Source: Deltaproteobacteria bacterium
Lineage (GTDB): Bacteria > Desulfobacterota > GWC2-55-46 > DRME01
Assembly (NCBI GenBank): GCA_011375175.1
Contig: DRME01000050.1
Span: 1-36,083 of the forward strand
DNA: 36,083 bases
Direction of reading: 5' to 3'
Position 1 is the stretch's first letter. Every line of letters begins with the position of its first letter. The notes under the pieces are model-generated. The model worked only from the letters and a program-made list of their open reading frames with translations. It ran no database searches and was not told the DNA's origin. The position numbers and the translations under genes were made by a program. Below, piece after piece: positions 7,488 to 16,210 of this stretch.

Positions 7488-8084
7488 ATGGAAGGTTACG
7501 TTGAGGTAAGGTGGCACGGCCGGGCCCAGCAGGGCATAGTGACGGCCGCCAAGATGCTGGGCGAGGCCGCGCTGCTCTCCGGCAAGTACGTCCAGGCCTT
7601 TCCCGAGTTCGGCCCCGAGAGGATGGGGGCGCCGGTCAAGGCCTTCAACCGCGTCTCCGACGAGCCCATAAGGCTCCACTGTCAGGTGACCAGGCCCGAC
7701 ATCGTGGTCATAGCAGATCCCACGCTCATCGGCATGGATATCTCCGGCGGTATGGGCGTGGCGGGCAGCGTCACCGACGGAACGGACGAAAAGGCCGTCT
7801 TCATCGTCAACACCACCAAGAGCGCCGAACAGATGCGCGGCGAGCTCGGAGTGGGCGACGGCCCCGCCGTCTTCACCGTCGACGCCTCCCGCATCTCGAT
7901 GGAGAGCCTGGGCCGTCACATGCCCAACGCGCCCCTTCTCGGCGCGCTCTCCAGGGTCACTTCACTGGTGCCGCTCGACGCCCTGACAAGCAACTTCAGG
8001 GACAACTACTCCAAGAAATTCAGCGCCAGGGTCATAGAGGGCAACGTCAACGCCATCCGCCGCGGCTACGAGGAGGCGGCCTGA
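7488..8084 (+). CDS. porG: Pyruvate:ferredoxin oxidoreductase, gamma subunit
   Basis: The 198-residue product begins MEGYVEVRWHGRAQQGIVTAAKMLGEAAL, a family hallmark with the H-G-R-x-x-Q-G motif, followed by the typical FPEFGPERMGAPVKAFNR. Gamma is one of four subunits of the archaeal/anaerobe-type enzyme that oxidises pyruvate with CoA to acetyl-CoA, CO2 and reduced ferredoxin in the cytoplasm. The order gamma-delta-alpha-beta is the usual one. A purine-rich leader (GAAGGGAAGAAGAG) precedes the ATG. Other 2-oxoacid oxidoreductases share this fold, so pyruvate is the likely but not proven substrate. Confidence 0.92.
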   Translation: MEGYVEVRWHGRAQQGIVTAAKMLGEAALLSGKYVQAFPEFGPERMGAPVKAFNRVSDEPIRLHCQVTRPDIVVIADPTLIGMDISGGMGVAGSVTDGTDEKAVFIVNTTKSAEQMRGELGVGDGPAVFTVDASRISMESLGRHMPNAPLLGALSRVTSLVPLDALTSNFRDNYSKKFSARVIEGNVNAIRRGYEEAA

Positions 8085-8136
8085 GCGGGCCTCTGTTCTC
8101 CTTCCGTGCCGATACAAAGACGAACAAGGGGGTAAG

Positions 8137-8418
8137 ATGAAAGTCGATAAAGAGCTTCCCTGGGGAGGCGTCATACTCGATGCGGGCTCGGCCGACGCCT
8201 ACTCCACGGGCGGCTGGCGCAAGCTGCGGCCCGTGCTCGACAGGGACAAGTGCATAGACTGCCTCATCTGCTGGGTCATGTGCCCCGACTCGGCCATCAT
8301 AGTCGAGGACGGCAAGATGACCGGGTTCGATCTCGAACACTGCAAGGGTTGCGGCATCTGCGCCGTCGAGTGTCCCGACAAGGTGAAGGCGATTACTATG
8401 GAAGAGGAGGCCGTCTGA
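8137..8418 (+). CDS. porD: Pyruvate:ferredoxin oxidoreductase, delta (2x[4Fe-4S]) subunit
   Basis: The 93-residue ferredoxin-like protein carries two CxxCxxCxxxCP motifs (C39-C49 and C69-C79), each expected to bind one [4Fe-4S] cluster and pass electrons from the TPP site to ferredoxin. The N-terminal 35 residues (ELPWGGVILDAGSADAYSTG) are typical of the Por delta subunit. AAGGGGG lies just before the ATG. The TGA stop overlaps the ATG of porA (TGATG), indicating coupling. Confidence 0.95.
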   Translation: MKVDKELPWGGVILDAGSADAYSTGGWRKLRPVLDRDKCIDCLICWVMCPDSAIIVEDGKMTGFDLEHCKGCGICAVECPDKVKAITMEEEAV

Positions 8419-9614
8419 TGTCAGTAGCCACGAAGCCAGCAAACCGGGTCGGTCTTACCGGCAACTCGGCCGTTGCGCACGCCATGAGGCAGATAGACCC
8501 CGACGTGGTGGCGGCCTACCCCATAACGCCGTCGACGACGGTGGTCGAGGAGTTCTCCGGCTACGTAGCCGACGGCAAGGTCTCCACCGAGCTCATCACC
8601 GTGGAGAGCGAGCATTCGGCCATGAGCGCCTGCGTGGGCGCCTCGGCGGCCGGCGCGCGGGTCATGACGGCCACGAGCTCACAGGGACTCGCCCTCATGT
8701 GGGAGGTCCTCTACATAGCCTCGGGCATGAGGCTGCCCGTGGTGATGGCCACCGTCAACAGGGCGCTCTCGGCGCCCATCAACATACACTGCGACCACTC
8801 GGACTCCATGGGAGCCAGGGACTCGGGCTGGATACAGCTCTACTCCGAGACCGTCCAGGAGGCCTACGACAACCTCTTCCAGGCCGTGAGGATCGCCGAG
8901 CACAGGGACGTGCGCCTGCCCGTCATGGTCTGTCTCGACGGCTTCATAACGAGCCACGCCATCGAGAACATGGAGCTCATAGACGACGGGGCGGTGAGGG
9001 ACTTCATAGGAGAGTACAGGCCCGACACGTCGCTTCTCGACACGGACAATCCGGTGACCCTCGGCGCCATGACCCTGCCCGACACGTACATGGAGTTCAA
9101 GCGCCAGCAGTCCGAGGCGATGACGCGCTCCAAGGGCGTCATACTCGACGTGGCAAAGGAGTTCGAAAGTGCCTTCGGCAGGAGCTACGGCCTCTTCGAC
9201 GCCTACATGGTCGACGACGCCGACGAGGTCATAGTGATCCTCAACTCGGCGGCCGGCACCACCAAGGTGGCCGTCGACAGGCTGAGGAAGGAGGGCAGGA
9301 AGGTCGGCGTGCTCAGGCCCCGCGTCTACAGGCCCTTCCCTCACGAGGAACTCGCCCAGGCCCTGCGGGGCAGGAAGGCCGTGGCCGTGCTCGACCGCGC
9401 CGACTCGATGAACGCCTTCGGCGGCCCCCTCTTCAGCGACATCCGCTCGGCCCTCTACGAAGTGGACGACAGGCCCGTGGTCTTCGGCCGCATATACGGC
9501 CTCGGCGGGCGCGACTACATGGTCGAGGACGCCCTCGGCGTATTCGACGAGCTCAGGGAGGCGGCCGGGAAGGGCAGGGCCGGCGAGCTGATAAAGTACA
9601 TAACCCAAGGATAG
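8418..9614 (+). CDS. porA: Pyruvate:ferredoxin oxidoreductase, alpha subunit
   Basis: The 398-residue product starts MSVATKPANRVGLTGNSAVA at the ATG overlapping the porD stop. It contains AAYPITPSTTVVEEF and VESEHSAMSACVGASAAGAR, which form the pyrimidine-binding part of the TPP site (catalytic Glu in VESEHSA), then TATSSQGLALM. Domain II follows (VILNSAAGTTKVAVDRLR). It forms the catalytic core with PorB. A longer frame upstream runs through porD and is not the gene. Confidence 0.95.
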   Translation: MSVATKPANRVGLTGNSAVAHAMRQIDPDVVAAYPITPSTTVVEEFSGYVADGKVSTELITVESEHSAMSACVGASAAGARVMTATSSQGLALMWEVLYIASGMRLPVVMATVNRALSAPINIHCDHSDSMGARDSGWIQLYSETVQEAYDNLFQAVRIAEHRDVRLPVMVCLDGFITSHAIENMELIDDGAVRDFIGEYRPDTSLLDTDNPVTLGAMTLPDTYMEFKRQQSEAMTRSKGVILDVAKEFESAFGRSYGLFDAYMVDDADEVIVILNSAAGTTKVAVDRLRKEGRKVGVLRPRVYRPFPHEELAQALRGRKAVAVLDRADSMNAFGGPLFSDIRSALYEVDDRPVVFGRIYGLGGRDYMVEDALGVFDELREAAGKGRAGELIKYITQG

Positions 9615-9622
9615 AGGACGAT

Positions 9623-10558
9623 ATGGCGACTCTCAAGCAACTGGCAAGTCAGGAAGAGCTCTTCACCGGAGGCCACCGGCTCTGCGCCGGCTGCGGCATA
9701 CCGCCCATAGTGAGGCTTCTGCTCAGGTCGGCGGGCGGGCCCGTTGTGGCCGCCACGGCCACGGGGTGTCTCGAGGTGGGCACCACCATCTACCCTTACA
9801 CGTCGTGGCGCATACCGTGGATACACTCGGCCTTCGAGAACGCCGCCGCAACCATAAGCGGTGTGGAAGCGGCCTACCGGGTTCTGAAGAAGAAGGGGAG
9901 ACTGCCGGGCGGCGACAAGGAGATCAAGTTCGTCGCCTTCGGCGGCGACGGAGGCACCTACGACATAGGCTTCCAGTCCCTCTCGGGGGCGCTCGAGAGG
10001 GGGCACGACTTCCTCTACGTCTGCTACGACAACGGCGCGTACATGAACACCGGCATACAGCGCTCCAGCGCAACGCCGCTTGGAGCCGGCACCACTACGA
10101 GCCCGGCCGGGTCGGTCATCCCCGGCAAGAGCGAGTGGCGCAAGGACCTCACCCGCATAGTGGTGGCCCATAACGTGCCCTACGCGGCCCAGGCCTCGCC
10201 CCACAACTGGTCGGACCTCGCCAGGAAGGCCCAAAAGGCGCTCTCCACGAAGGGGCCGACCTTCCTCAACATACTCTCGCCCTGTCCGCTGGGCTGGTAC
10301 TCGAAGCCGGAGGACTCGATGCGGCTTGCCAAGCTCGCCTCCGACACCTGCTACTGGCCTCTCTACGAGGTCGAAGACGGCGTGCTCAAGGTCACCTACA
10401 AGCCGCGCGATAAGAGACCCGTGGAGGAGTGGCTAAGGCTCCAGGGCAGGTTCAAGCACCTCTTCAGGGGAGGTGACGGCTCGGTCGTCGAAGCCCTCCA
10501 GAAGGGGATCGACGACGAATGGGAGAGACTCCTGGAGCTTGACGGCAAACGGATCTGA
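9623..10558 (+). CDS. porB: Pyruvate:ferredoxin oxidoreductase, beta subunit
   Basis: The 311-residue protein binds the TPP diphosphate. It has CAGCGIPPIVR near the N-terminus (cluster Cys), ATGCLEVGTTIYPYTSW, the Mg/TPP motif GGDGGTYDIGFQSLSGALERG, and YDNGAYMNTGIQRSS. An ATG at 9623 follows porA by eight bases with AGAGGACG as the ribosome site. This completes a four-gene por set. The C-terminal end (KRPVEEWLRLQGRFKHL) is usual for the family. Confidence 0.95.
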   Translation: MATLKQLASQEELFTGGHRLCAGCGIPPIVRLLLRSAGGPVVAATATGCLEVGTTIYPYTSWRIPWIHSAFENAAATISGVEAAYRVLKKKGRLPGGDKEIKFVAFGGDGGTYDIGFQSLSGALERGHDFLYVCYDNGAYMNTGIQRSSATPLGAGTTTSPAGSVIPGKSEWRKDLTRIVVAHNVPYAAQASPHNWSDLARKAQKALSTKGPTFLNILSPCPLGWYSKPEDSMRLAKLASDTCYWPLYEVEDGVLKVTYKPRDKRPVEEWLRLQGRFKHLFRGGDGSVVEALQKGIDDEWERLLELDGKRI

Positions 10559-10671
10559 AGAGGCGCAGGCGGACCTTCTTCTACACCGGCGGCCGGCGGG
10601 CGTCAATCCCCCCCGCCGACAGGTCCGCCGCCCTTGCTTGACGCCCCCGGCGCCGGGGCGGGGAAACGGTC

Positions 10672-11157
10672 ATGACTCAAAGCTCGCTTGTGATGTTCGA
10701 TGAAGAGTACCGTGAGCTTACCGGCATCGTCGAGAAGCTCGTGGCCGACGCCAACGCAAAGAGCGCTTTCCTCGTGGACAAGGACGGCCAGCTCATTACG
10801 CTCGGCGGCGAGACCGAGGGCATGGACGTGACCTCGCTCGCCTCGCTCACGGCGGGCAACATTGCTGCCACCGACGGCCTTGCAAAGCTCGTGGGCGAAA
10901 AGGAGTTCTCCATACTCTTCCACGAGGGGGAGAAGGACAACATCCACCTCTCGCTCATCGCCGGCAAGGTCATACTCGTCGTCATATTCGACGAGAGGAG
11001 CTCGCTCGGGCTTGTAAGGCTCCGGGTCAGGAAGGCGAGCCGGGCGCTCGAAGAGTGTATAGAACGGGTCGTCAAGAGGGCCCGGGGCTCGCAGTCGGCG
11101 GAGTCGAGGCTCCTCGACGAGATCACGGACGAGGACATAGACAAGCTCTTCAGTTGA
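10672..11157 (+). CDS. Roadblock/LC7 domain protein (MglB-like)
   Basis: The 161-residue product has one roadblock/LC7 domain: an N-terminal helix ([20 protein letters not shown]), a strand [14 protein letters not shown], a central helix ([20 protein letters not shown]) and strands around FSILFHEG and [11 protein letters not shown]-terminal tail of about 40 charged residues ends DEDIDKLFS. Roadblock proteins such as MglB act as GTPase-activating partners of MglA, and an MglA gene lies 58 bases downstream, so the pairing is likely. The ribosome site is weak (GGGGAAACGGTC). Confidence 0.85.
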   Translation: MTQSSLVMFDEEYRELTGIVEKLVADANAKSAFLVDKDGQLITLGGETEGMDVTSLASLTAGNIAATDGLAKLVGEKEFSILFHEGEKDNIHLSLIAGKVILVVIFDERSSLGLVRLRVRKASRALEECIERVVKRARGSQSAESRLLDEITDEDIDKLFS

Positions 11158-11215
11158 AGCCCCTACGCCCCCGGCGCCGGCCCACAGACTCGGGGAGAGT
11201 ATCGACACTCACGAT

Positions 11216-11803
11216 ATGTCTTTCATAAACTACTCCGCAAGGGAGATAAACTGCAAGATCGTCTACTACGGCCCCGGCCTCTGCGGCAAGACGACGAACC
11301 TGCAGTTCATATATTCCAAGACGAGACCCGAATCGAAGGGAAAGATGATCTCCCTGGCCACCGAGACGGAGAGGACGCTCTTCTTCGACTTCCTGCCGCT
11401 CGCCCTCGGTGAGATAAAGGGTTTTAAGACCCGGTTCCACCTCTATACCGTGCCGGGCCAGATCTTCTACGATGCGTCGAGAAAGCTCATATTGAAGGGG
11501 GTTGACGGCATCGTCTTCGTCGCCGACTCGCAGGTGGAGCGCATGGACGCCAACCTCGAGAGCTTCGACAACATGCGTCTCAACCTCGCCGAACAGGGTT
11601 ACAACCTCGACGAGCTCCCTTACGTCATACAGTACAACAAGCGCGACCTCGCCGACGTGGTGCCCGTGACGGAGCTGAAGAAAGTGCTCAACACCAGGGG
11701 CGTGCCCGACTTCGAGGCCGTGGCCGTCAAGGGTGTCGGCGTCTTCGAGACCCTCAAGGCCGTGGTCAAGCTGGTGCTCAGGGAACTCAAGAAAGGGGCG
11801 TAA
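11216..11803 (+). CDS. mglA: MglA-type small Ras-like GTPase
   Basis: The 195-residue product starts [27 protein letters not shown]: the MglA-type P-loop GPGLCGKTT lies at 19-27. Switch region TLFFDFLPL and the G3-like YTVPGQ follow, and the base-recognition motif is NKRD. MglA GTPases set front-rear polarity or organise motility and envelope machinery in deltaproteobacteria and others, cycling with a roadblock partner, here the upstream gene. The stop overlaps the next ATG (TAATG). No gliding or type IV pilus gene is nearby, so its output is unknown. Confidence 0.95.
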   Translation: MSFINYSAREINCKIVYYGPGLCGKTTNLQFIYSKTRPESKGKMISLATETERTLFFDFLPLALGEIKGFKTRFHLYTVPGQIFYDASRKLILKGVDGIVFVADSQVERMDANLESFDNMRLNLAEQGYNLDELPYVIQYNKRDLADVVPVTELKKVLNTRGVPDFEAVAVKGVGVFETLKAVVKLVLRELKKGA

Positions 11804-12255
11804 TGAACGTGAGTGCGCGGGAAAAGGTCATCTCCGACATGAAGGAAGCGCTGAAACGTGGCGAAAAAGCTCGTCTTTCCGTGCTACGCATGTTCGTTGC
11901 GGCCATGAAGAACAAGGAGATCGAGCTCAGGCGCGGGCTCGATGACGGAGAGGTCGCCCAGGTGGCGGCCACCCTCATCCGCCAGAGGACCGACTCGGTG
12001 GTCCAGTACCGCCGCGGCGGCCGTGACGACCTGGCCGACAGGGAAGAGGCCGAGATCGCGGTCCTCAGGGCCTACCTGCCCGAACAGTTGTCGGCCTCGG
12101 AGCTCGAGGAGGTCGTGGCCTCCGCCGTGGAAGAGCTCGGCGCCTCGGACATGAAGGACATGGGGCGCGTCATGAAGTCGGTCATGGAGAAGGTCAGGGG
12201 CCGGGCCGACGGCAGGGTCGTGAGCGAGACCGTTAGGAAGGCCCTCTCCCGCTGA
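11803..12255 (+). CDS. GatB/YqeY domain protein
   Basis: The 150-residue helical protein fits the YqeY family: an N-terminal helix followed by RLSVLRMFVAAMKNKEIE, then QVAATLIRQRTDSVVQYRRGGRDDLADREEAEIAVLRAYLPEQL, and a C-terminal half (EVVASAVEELGASDMKDMGRVMK) homologous to the tRNA-binding tail of GatB. It is often linked to translation or rpsU-dnaG-rpoD loci; its precise role is not known. It overlaps the mglA stop by one base. Confidence 0.92.
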   Translation: MNVSAREKVISDMKEALKRGEKARLSVLRMFVAAMKNKEIELRRGLDDGEVAQVAATLIRQRTDSVVQYRRGGRDDLADREEAEIAVLRAYLPEQLSASELEEVVASAVEELGASDMKDMGRVMKSVMEKVRGRADGRVVSETVRKALSR

Positions 12256-12321
12256 CGTTCCGGGTAGCTCCTTCGGGGGGAGGAGGGGGAGCGCCTTTCC
12301 GCAACTCCTTCCTCTGAGCGC

Positions 12322-12389
12322 CCGCAGGGGGGCAAAGAGGGGGCGCAAGGGCGTTAAAAGGCCCGCATGGCGCGAGTCGGCCCCTGCGG
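12322..12389. repeat. Decayed module B hairpin
   Basis: CCGCAGGGGGGC (12322-12333) and GGCCCCTGCGG (12379-12389) form an imperfect stem. The loop CGCAAGGGCGTTAAAAGGCC then CGCATGGCGCG is a recognisable version of the module B loop, in the same orientation as at 131-203. The rest of the 228-base gap between the YqeY and NIF3 genes holds no other feature. Confidence 0.55.
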
Positions 12390-12483
12390 CCGCCGCCGCG
12401 GCCGGGGCCCTTGGACGGAGAGTCTTCCAGGGGGCGGCCAGTCCCTCTTTCACCGACATGGGAATGAGAAAGGAAGTGGAGTC

Positions 12484-13434
12484 ATGAAGATACGCGAGAT
12501 ATACGAGAGGGCCTACAGGCGCGGCATGGAGCTCGATCCCCGCGGCGGCGACGAGGTCGCCAAGGTTCTCGAGAGGACGAAGAAGGATTACGAGGACCTC
12601 AAGGAGAAGGAGCGCAAGTGGTTCGACATGGAGGCCCTCGAAAACCCTTTCGCCGACACGCGCATCCTCTACGGCGACCCGGAGGGCGAGGTGAGGCGCG
12701 TGATGGTGGGCATCGACGTTGAGGTCGGCGAGGTGCTCCTTGCCGACCGGCTCGGCGGGAAGGGCACGCCCGTGGACCTCATCATAGCCCATCACCCCGA
12801 GGGCCGTCCCATGGCCAGGCTCTACGACGTGATGGACATGCAGGCCGGCATCCTCAACCGCTACGGCGTGCCCATAAACGTGGCCGAGAGCCTGATGAGC
12901 GACCGCATAAAGGAGGTGGAGCGCAGGCTCATGCCGGCCAACCACACGAGGGCCGTCGACGCCGCAAAGCTTCTGGGCATCCCGATGATGTGCATACACA
13001 CGCCCTCGGACAACGCCGTGACCGACTACCTTCAGCGTCTCTTCGACGACGCCACCCCCCGTTACGTCTCCGACGTGGTCGACACGCTCAGGGACATACC
13101 CGAGTACCGGGCGGCCATGGAGGAGGCCGTGGGGCCCAAGGTGGTCGTCGGCTCTGCGCGGCGCAGGGCGGGCAAGGTCTTCGTCGACATGACGGGGGGC
13201 ACGGGCGGCAGCAAGAAGGCCTTCGAGAAACTATCCCAGGCGGGAGTGGGCACGGTCGTGGGCATGCACATAGGCGAGGAGCACCGCAAGGAAGCGGAAA
13301 AGCACCATATAAACGTCGTCCTGGCCGGTCACATATCGAGCGACAACCTGGGGCTCAACCTCCTGCTCGACTACGTGCTCGACGGCGTGGACGTGGTCGC
13401 CTGCTCGGGCTTCAGGAGGATAACGAGAAAGTAG
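12484..13434 (+). CDS. NIF3/DUF34 family metal-binding protein
   Basis: The 316-residue product begins MKIREIYERAYRRGMELDP. Typical NIF3 elements are the LIIAHHPEG metal-ligand motif (His-His), PINVAESLM, HTPSDNAVTDYLQ, and near the C-terminus VVGMHIGEEH and NVVLAGHISSDNLG, supplying further ligands for a two-metal site. The family forms toroidal oligomers; a role in metabolite repair or GTP cyclohydrolase-like chemistry has been proposed but is unsettled. The ATG at 12484 has AGGA and GGAG upstream; an upstream extension crosses the decayed repeat and is unlikely. mutS2 follows after 42 bases. Confidence 0.85.
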   Translation: MKIREIYERAYRRGMELDPRGGDEVAKVLERTKKDYEDLKEKERKWFDMEALENPFADTRILYGDPEGEVRRVMVGIDVEVGEVLLADRLGGKGTPVDLIIAHHPEGRPMARLYDVMDMQAGILNRYGVPINVAESLMSDRIKEVERRLMPANHTRAVDAAKLLGIPMMCIHTPSDNAVTDYLQRLFDDATPRYVSDVVDTLRDIPEYRAAMEEAVGPKVVVGSARRRAGKVFVDMTGGTGGSKKAFEKLSQAGVGTVVGMHIGEEHRKEAEKHHINVVLAGHISSDNLGLNLLLDYVLDGVDVVACSGFRRITRK

Positions 13435-13476
13435 GTCTCCCGGCGGGGCGAGCATCCCCGCCGCGACGTCCGTCCC

Positions 13477-15837
13477 TTGACTCTTACCGCACATCCAACG
13501 GCCGCCCTTGTCGATGAGGCCACGCTCGAAGCCCTCGAGTACGGTCTGGTCCTCGAGGCCGTGGCGTCCCATGCCTCGTCGGTCCAGGCCGCCAGCTCCA
13601 TCAGGGACCTCAGACCCATGGCCGACCCCGCGGCCATGGAAGAAGCTTACGCCTCGGTGGCCGAACTGTCGGCCCTCCTCGACGCCGGCGGCCGTCTGCC
13701 GCTCGGCGGGCTGCGCGACGTGAGGGGGCCGCTCTCGCGCTGCGTCCCAGAGGGGGCCTGCCTGCCGCCCGAAGAACTCCTCGACATCCGGTACACGCTC
13801 GAGACGGCCGTCGGCCTCAGGGCCGTGGTCGACGCCGATTTCAGGGGCCTCTGTCCCCGCGCAGCGGCGCTCATCGGGACCCTGAGCGACCAGCGCGACC
13901 TGCTGCGCCGCCTCGATGGCGCCGTCGACGAGAAGGGCGGCGTCAAGGATACGGCCTCCCGGCGTCTCCTGTCCATAAGGGGGGAGATACGGCGCACCAT
14001 GGAACGCTCGCGCTCGCTGATAGCCGAGATGGCCCGCAGCGAGCGCTGCAGGGACGCGCTGGCCGACGACCTCTACTCGGTCCGCGACGACCGCTACGTG
14101 CTCATGGTGAAGGCCGGCCCCCACGCCTCCTTTCCCGGCGTGGTCCACGGCCGCTCGGCGAGCGGGCTCACCTACTTCATAGAGCCCATGCAGATGGTGG
14201 AGCTCAACAACCGGCTCGCCATACTGCGCCGCGACGAGTCGGCCGAGGTGATGAGGATCCTGCGCGAACTCACCGCCGCGGTGGCCGCCGTCAAGAGCGA
14301 GATAGAGGCCGACATAGCGGTCATGGTCGAGCTCGACCGCCTCCAGGCGAAGGCGCTCTTCGGCAGGGCCGTCGACGGGGTGGTCCCGGTGCTTCGCACC
14401 GACGGCTCCGTGAGCCTTCGCGGCGCGCGCCACCCTCTGCTCGTCTTCAGGGAGGCCGAGGGCAAGGGCCGCGCCGTCCCCATAGACATGGAGCTGGAGC
14501 CCCACGTGGCGGTGCTCGTCATATCGGGGGCCAATACGGGGGGAAAGACGGTCTCACTCAAGACCCTGGGCCTCTTGACGCTTCTCGCCCAGTCGGCCGT
14601 CCCGGTCCCGGCCGCCCCGGGCAGCGCGCTCAGCGTCTTCGGCCGCCTCTGGGCCGACATCGGCGACCGCCAGAGCATCGTATCCGATCTCAGCACCTTC
14701 TCGGCCCACCTGCGGCGCACGGCCCGCATACTCGACGGCGCCGGACCCTCAACCCTCGTTCTCATCGACGAGATAGGCGTGGGCACCGACCCGGCCGAGG
14801 GGAGCGCCCTTGCGCTCTCGGTGCTCGAGGAGCTCGCGTCAAGGGGGGCGAAGACCGTCGTAACCACCCATCTCAATCTGCTCAAGGCCCATGCCCAGAC
14901 CGATCCGGCCTTCGAGAACTGCGCCGTCCTCTTCGACGAGGAGGCCATGCGTCCGCTCTACGCCCTGCGGCGCGGGGTGCCGGGACCGAGCCTCGGGCTT
15001 GCGGTGGCGCTGAAGTACGGCCTGCCCCAGGAGGTCGTGGAGCGCGCAAAAGAGAGGCTTGCCGGCGGCGAGGGGGCCTTCGTCGAGTCTGTGCGGCTGC
15101 TGGAAGAGGAGAAGGAGAGGGTCGCTCGGCTGGAGGCGAGGCTCCGCGAACTCGAGGCCCGGAGGAGCGAGGCGGTGGAGCGGTTCAGGCGCGAGCGTCG
15201 AAGACTCGTCGAGCGGCTGCGCCGCCGGCTGGAGCAGGACGCCGAGCGGGCGAGGACCGAGATCCGCCGTGTCACCGAAGAACTCAGGGGGACGGCCACG
15301 CGGGGCGAGGCCGAGAGGGCCTCGAAGCTCGTCCGCCGGGCCCTCGGCTCCTTCGCGCCGGCGCCCGAAGGGCGGGATGAGCGCTCTTACCGGCCCCGCC
15401 CCGGCGACTGGGTCGAGGTCACCGGCACGGGCCGTCGCGGCGAGGTGACGGCCGTGGACGACGGGGCAAGGCGCGCCGACGTTGCGGTGGGAGGGCTCAA
15501 GGTCAGGCTTGCCTGGTCGAGGCTCAAGAAAGTCGCCGCCCCCGCCGCGCCGGTCCGGCCCTCGGGAGCGGCCGTGCTCGCAGGAGACGCCGCGGCGGCT
15601 ATGACGCTCAACATCATCGGAAAGCGCGTGGACGAGGCGCTTGCGCTCGTGCGGGGTTTCGTCGAAAAGGCCCACATGGTGGGCCTCGAGAGGGTTGAGA
15701 TAATACACGGAGTGGGCACCGGCGCCCTGGCGCGCGCAGTGCGCGCCTTCCTCAAGGAAAGTCCCGTGGTAAAGGGGGCTTCGCCGGGAAATCCGGACAG
15801 GGGCGGGGCCGGCGTAACGGTGGTGGCGCTCAAATGA
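13477..15837 (+). CDS. mutS2: Endonuclease MutS2 with Smr domain
   Basis: The 786-residue protein begins at a TTG and soon matches the family (VDEATLEALEYGLVLEAVASHASS). It has the core and clamp regions, the ABC-type ATPase with Walker A GANTGGKT (351-358), Walker B LVLIDEIGVGTDP and a His switch (VTTHLNLLK). A long charged coiled coil (about 520-610) leads to a KOW-like segment (GDWVEVTGTGRRGEV) and the Smr nuclease domain (LNIIGKRVDEAL, IHGVGTGAL). The usual L-D-x-H/R-G entry to Smr is L-N-I-I-G here, losing the acidic residue, so nuclease activity is less certain. MutS2 suppresses homologous recombination and, in some bacteria, rescues collided ribosomes. Confidence 0.94.
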   Translation: MTLTAHPTAALVDEATLEALEYGLVLEAVASHASSVQAASSIRDLRPMADPAAMEEAYASVAELSALLDAGGRLPLGGLRDVRGPLSRCVPEGACLPPEELLDIRYTLETAVGLRAVVDADFRGLCPRAAALIGTLSDQRDLLRRLDGAVDEKGGVKDTASRRLLSIRGEIRRTMERSRSLIAEMARSERCRDALADDLYSVRDDRYVLMVKAGPHASFPGVVHGRSASGLTYFIEPMQMVELNNRLAILRRDESAEVMRILRELTAAVAAVKSEIEADIAVMVELDRLQAKALFGRAVDGVVPVLRTDGSVSLRGARHPLLVFREAEGKGRAVPIDMELEPHVAVLVISGANTGGKTVSLKTLGLLTLLAQSAVPVPAAPGSALSVFGRLWADIGDRQSIVSDLSTFSAHLRRTARILDGAGPSTLVLIDEIGVGTDPAEGSALALSVLEELASRGAKTVVTTHLNLLKAHAQTDPAFENCAVLFDEEAMRPLYALRRGVPGPSLGLAVALKYGLPQEVVERAKERLAGGEGAFVESVRLLEEEKERVARLEARLRELEARRSEAVERFRRERRRLVERLRRRLEQDAERARTEIRRVTEELRGTATRGEAERASKLVRRALGSFAPAPEGRDERSYRPRPGDWVEVTGTGRRGEVTAVDDGARRADVAVGGLKVRLAWSRLKKVAAPAAPVRPSGAAVLAGDAAAAMTLNIIGKRVDEALALVRGFVEKAHMVGLERVEIIHGVGTGALARAVRAFLKESPVVKGASPGNPDRGGAGVTVVALK

Positions 15838-15896
15838 TCTCCGGCGACGGGCTCCGGCCCTCTCACGCCGTGGTGTCCCTTATGGCGTAATGATGA

Positions 15897-16206
15897 GACC
15901 CCCTGAGGGAGGACCGGTCGCGCCAGGCGGGGGTATACGCCTTTGCGACCGGTCCTCCCTCAGGGGGTCGAAGTCCACGAGGCACGGAAGGTGGAGGCAG
16001 GGAAAGTCTGAGGGAACCTTTTTGTAAAAGGGTCACAGACCCACGGTTCCCTCAGACTCCCTCCAAAAACTTTTGACGCGAGTTGGTTTCCCCTGTTTTG
16101 CCAAGCAAAACAGGGGAAACCAACTCGTATCGAAAGTCTTTGAAGGGGGTCCGGGGGAAACTTTCTACAGAAAGTTTCCCCCGGTGAAATAAATCTAAAG
16201 ATTTAT
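15897..16206. repeat. Composite hairpin repeat, copy R5, reaching the dnaG start
   Basis: This fills most of the mutS2-dnaG gap. Module B has a 24-bp perfect stem (15897-15920 with 15946-15969) around the family loop (CGCCAGG...CGCCTTTGCG). Module C pairs 16005-16018 with 16045-16058 and contains GGGTC/GACCC (16030-16042). Module A has a 23-bp stem (16079-16101 with 16105-16127) and flanks CTCCAAAAACTTTTGACG and AAAGTCTTTGAAGGGGG. A second C hairpin (16153-16182) and the palindrome ATAAATCT/AGATTTAT (16189-16206) end four bases before the dnaG GTG. Confidence 0.85.
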
Positions 16207-16210
16207 CATC

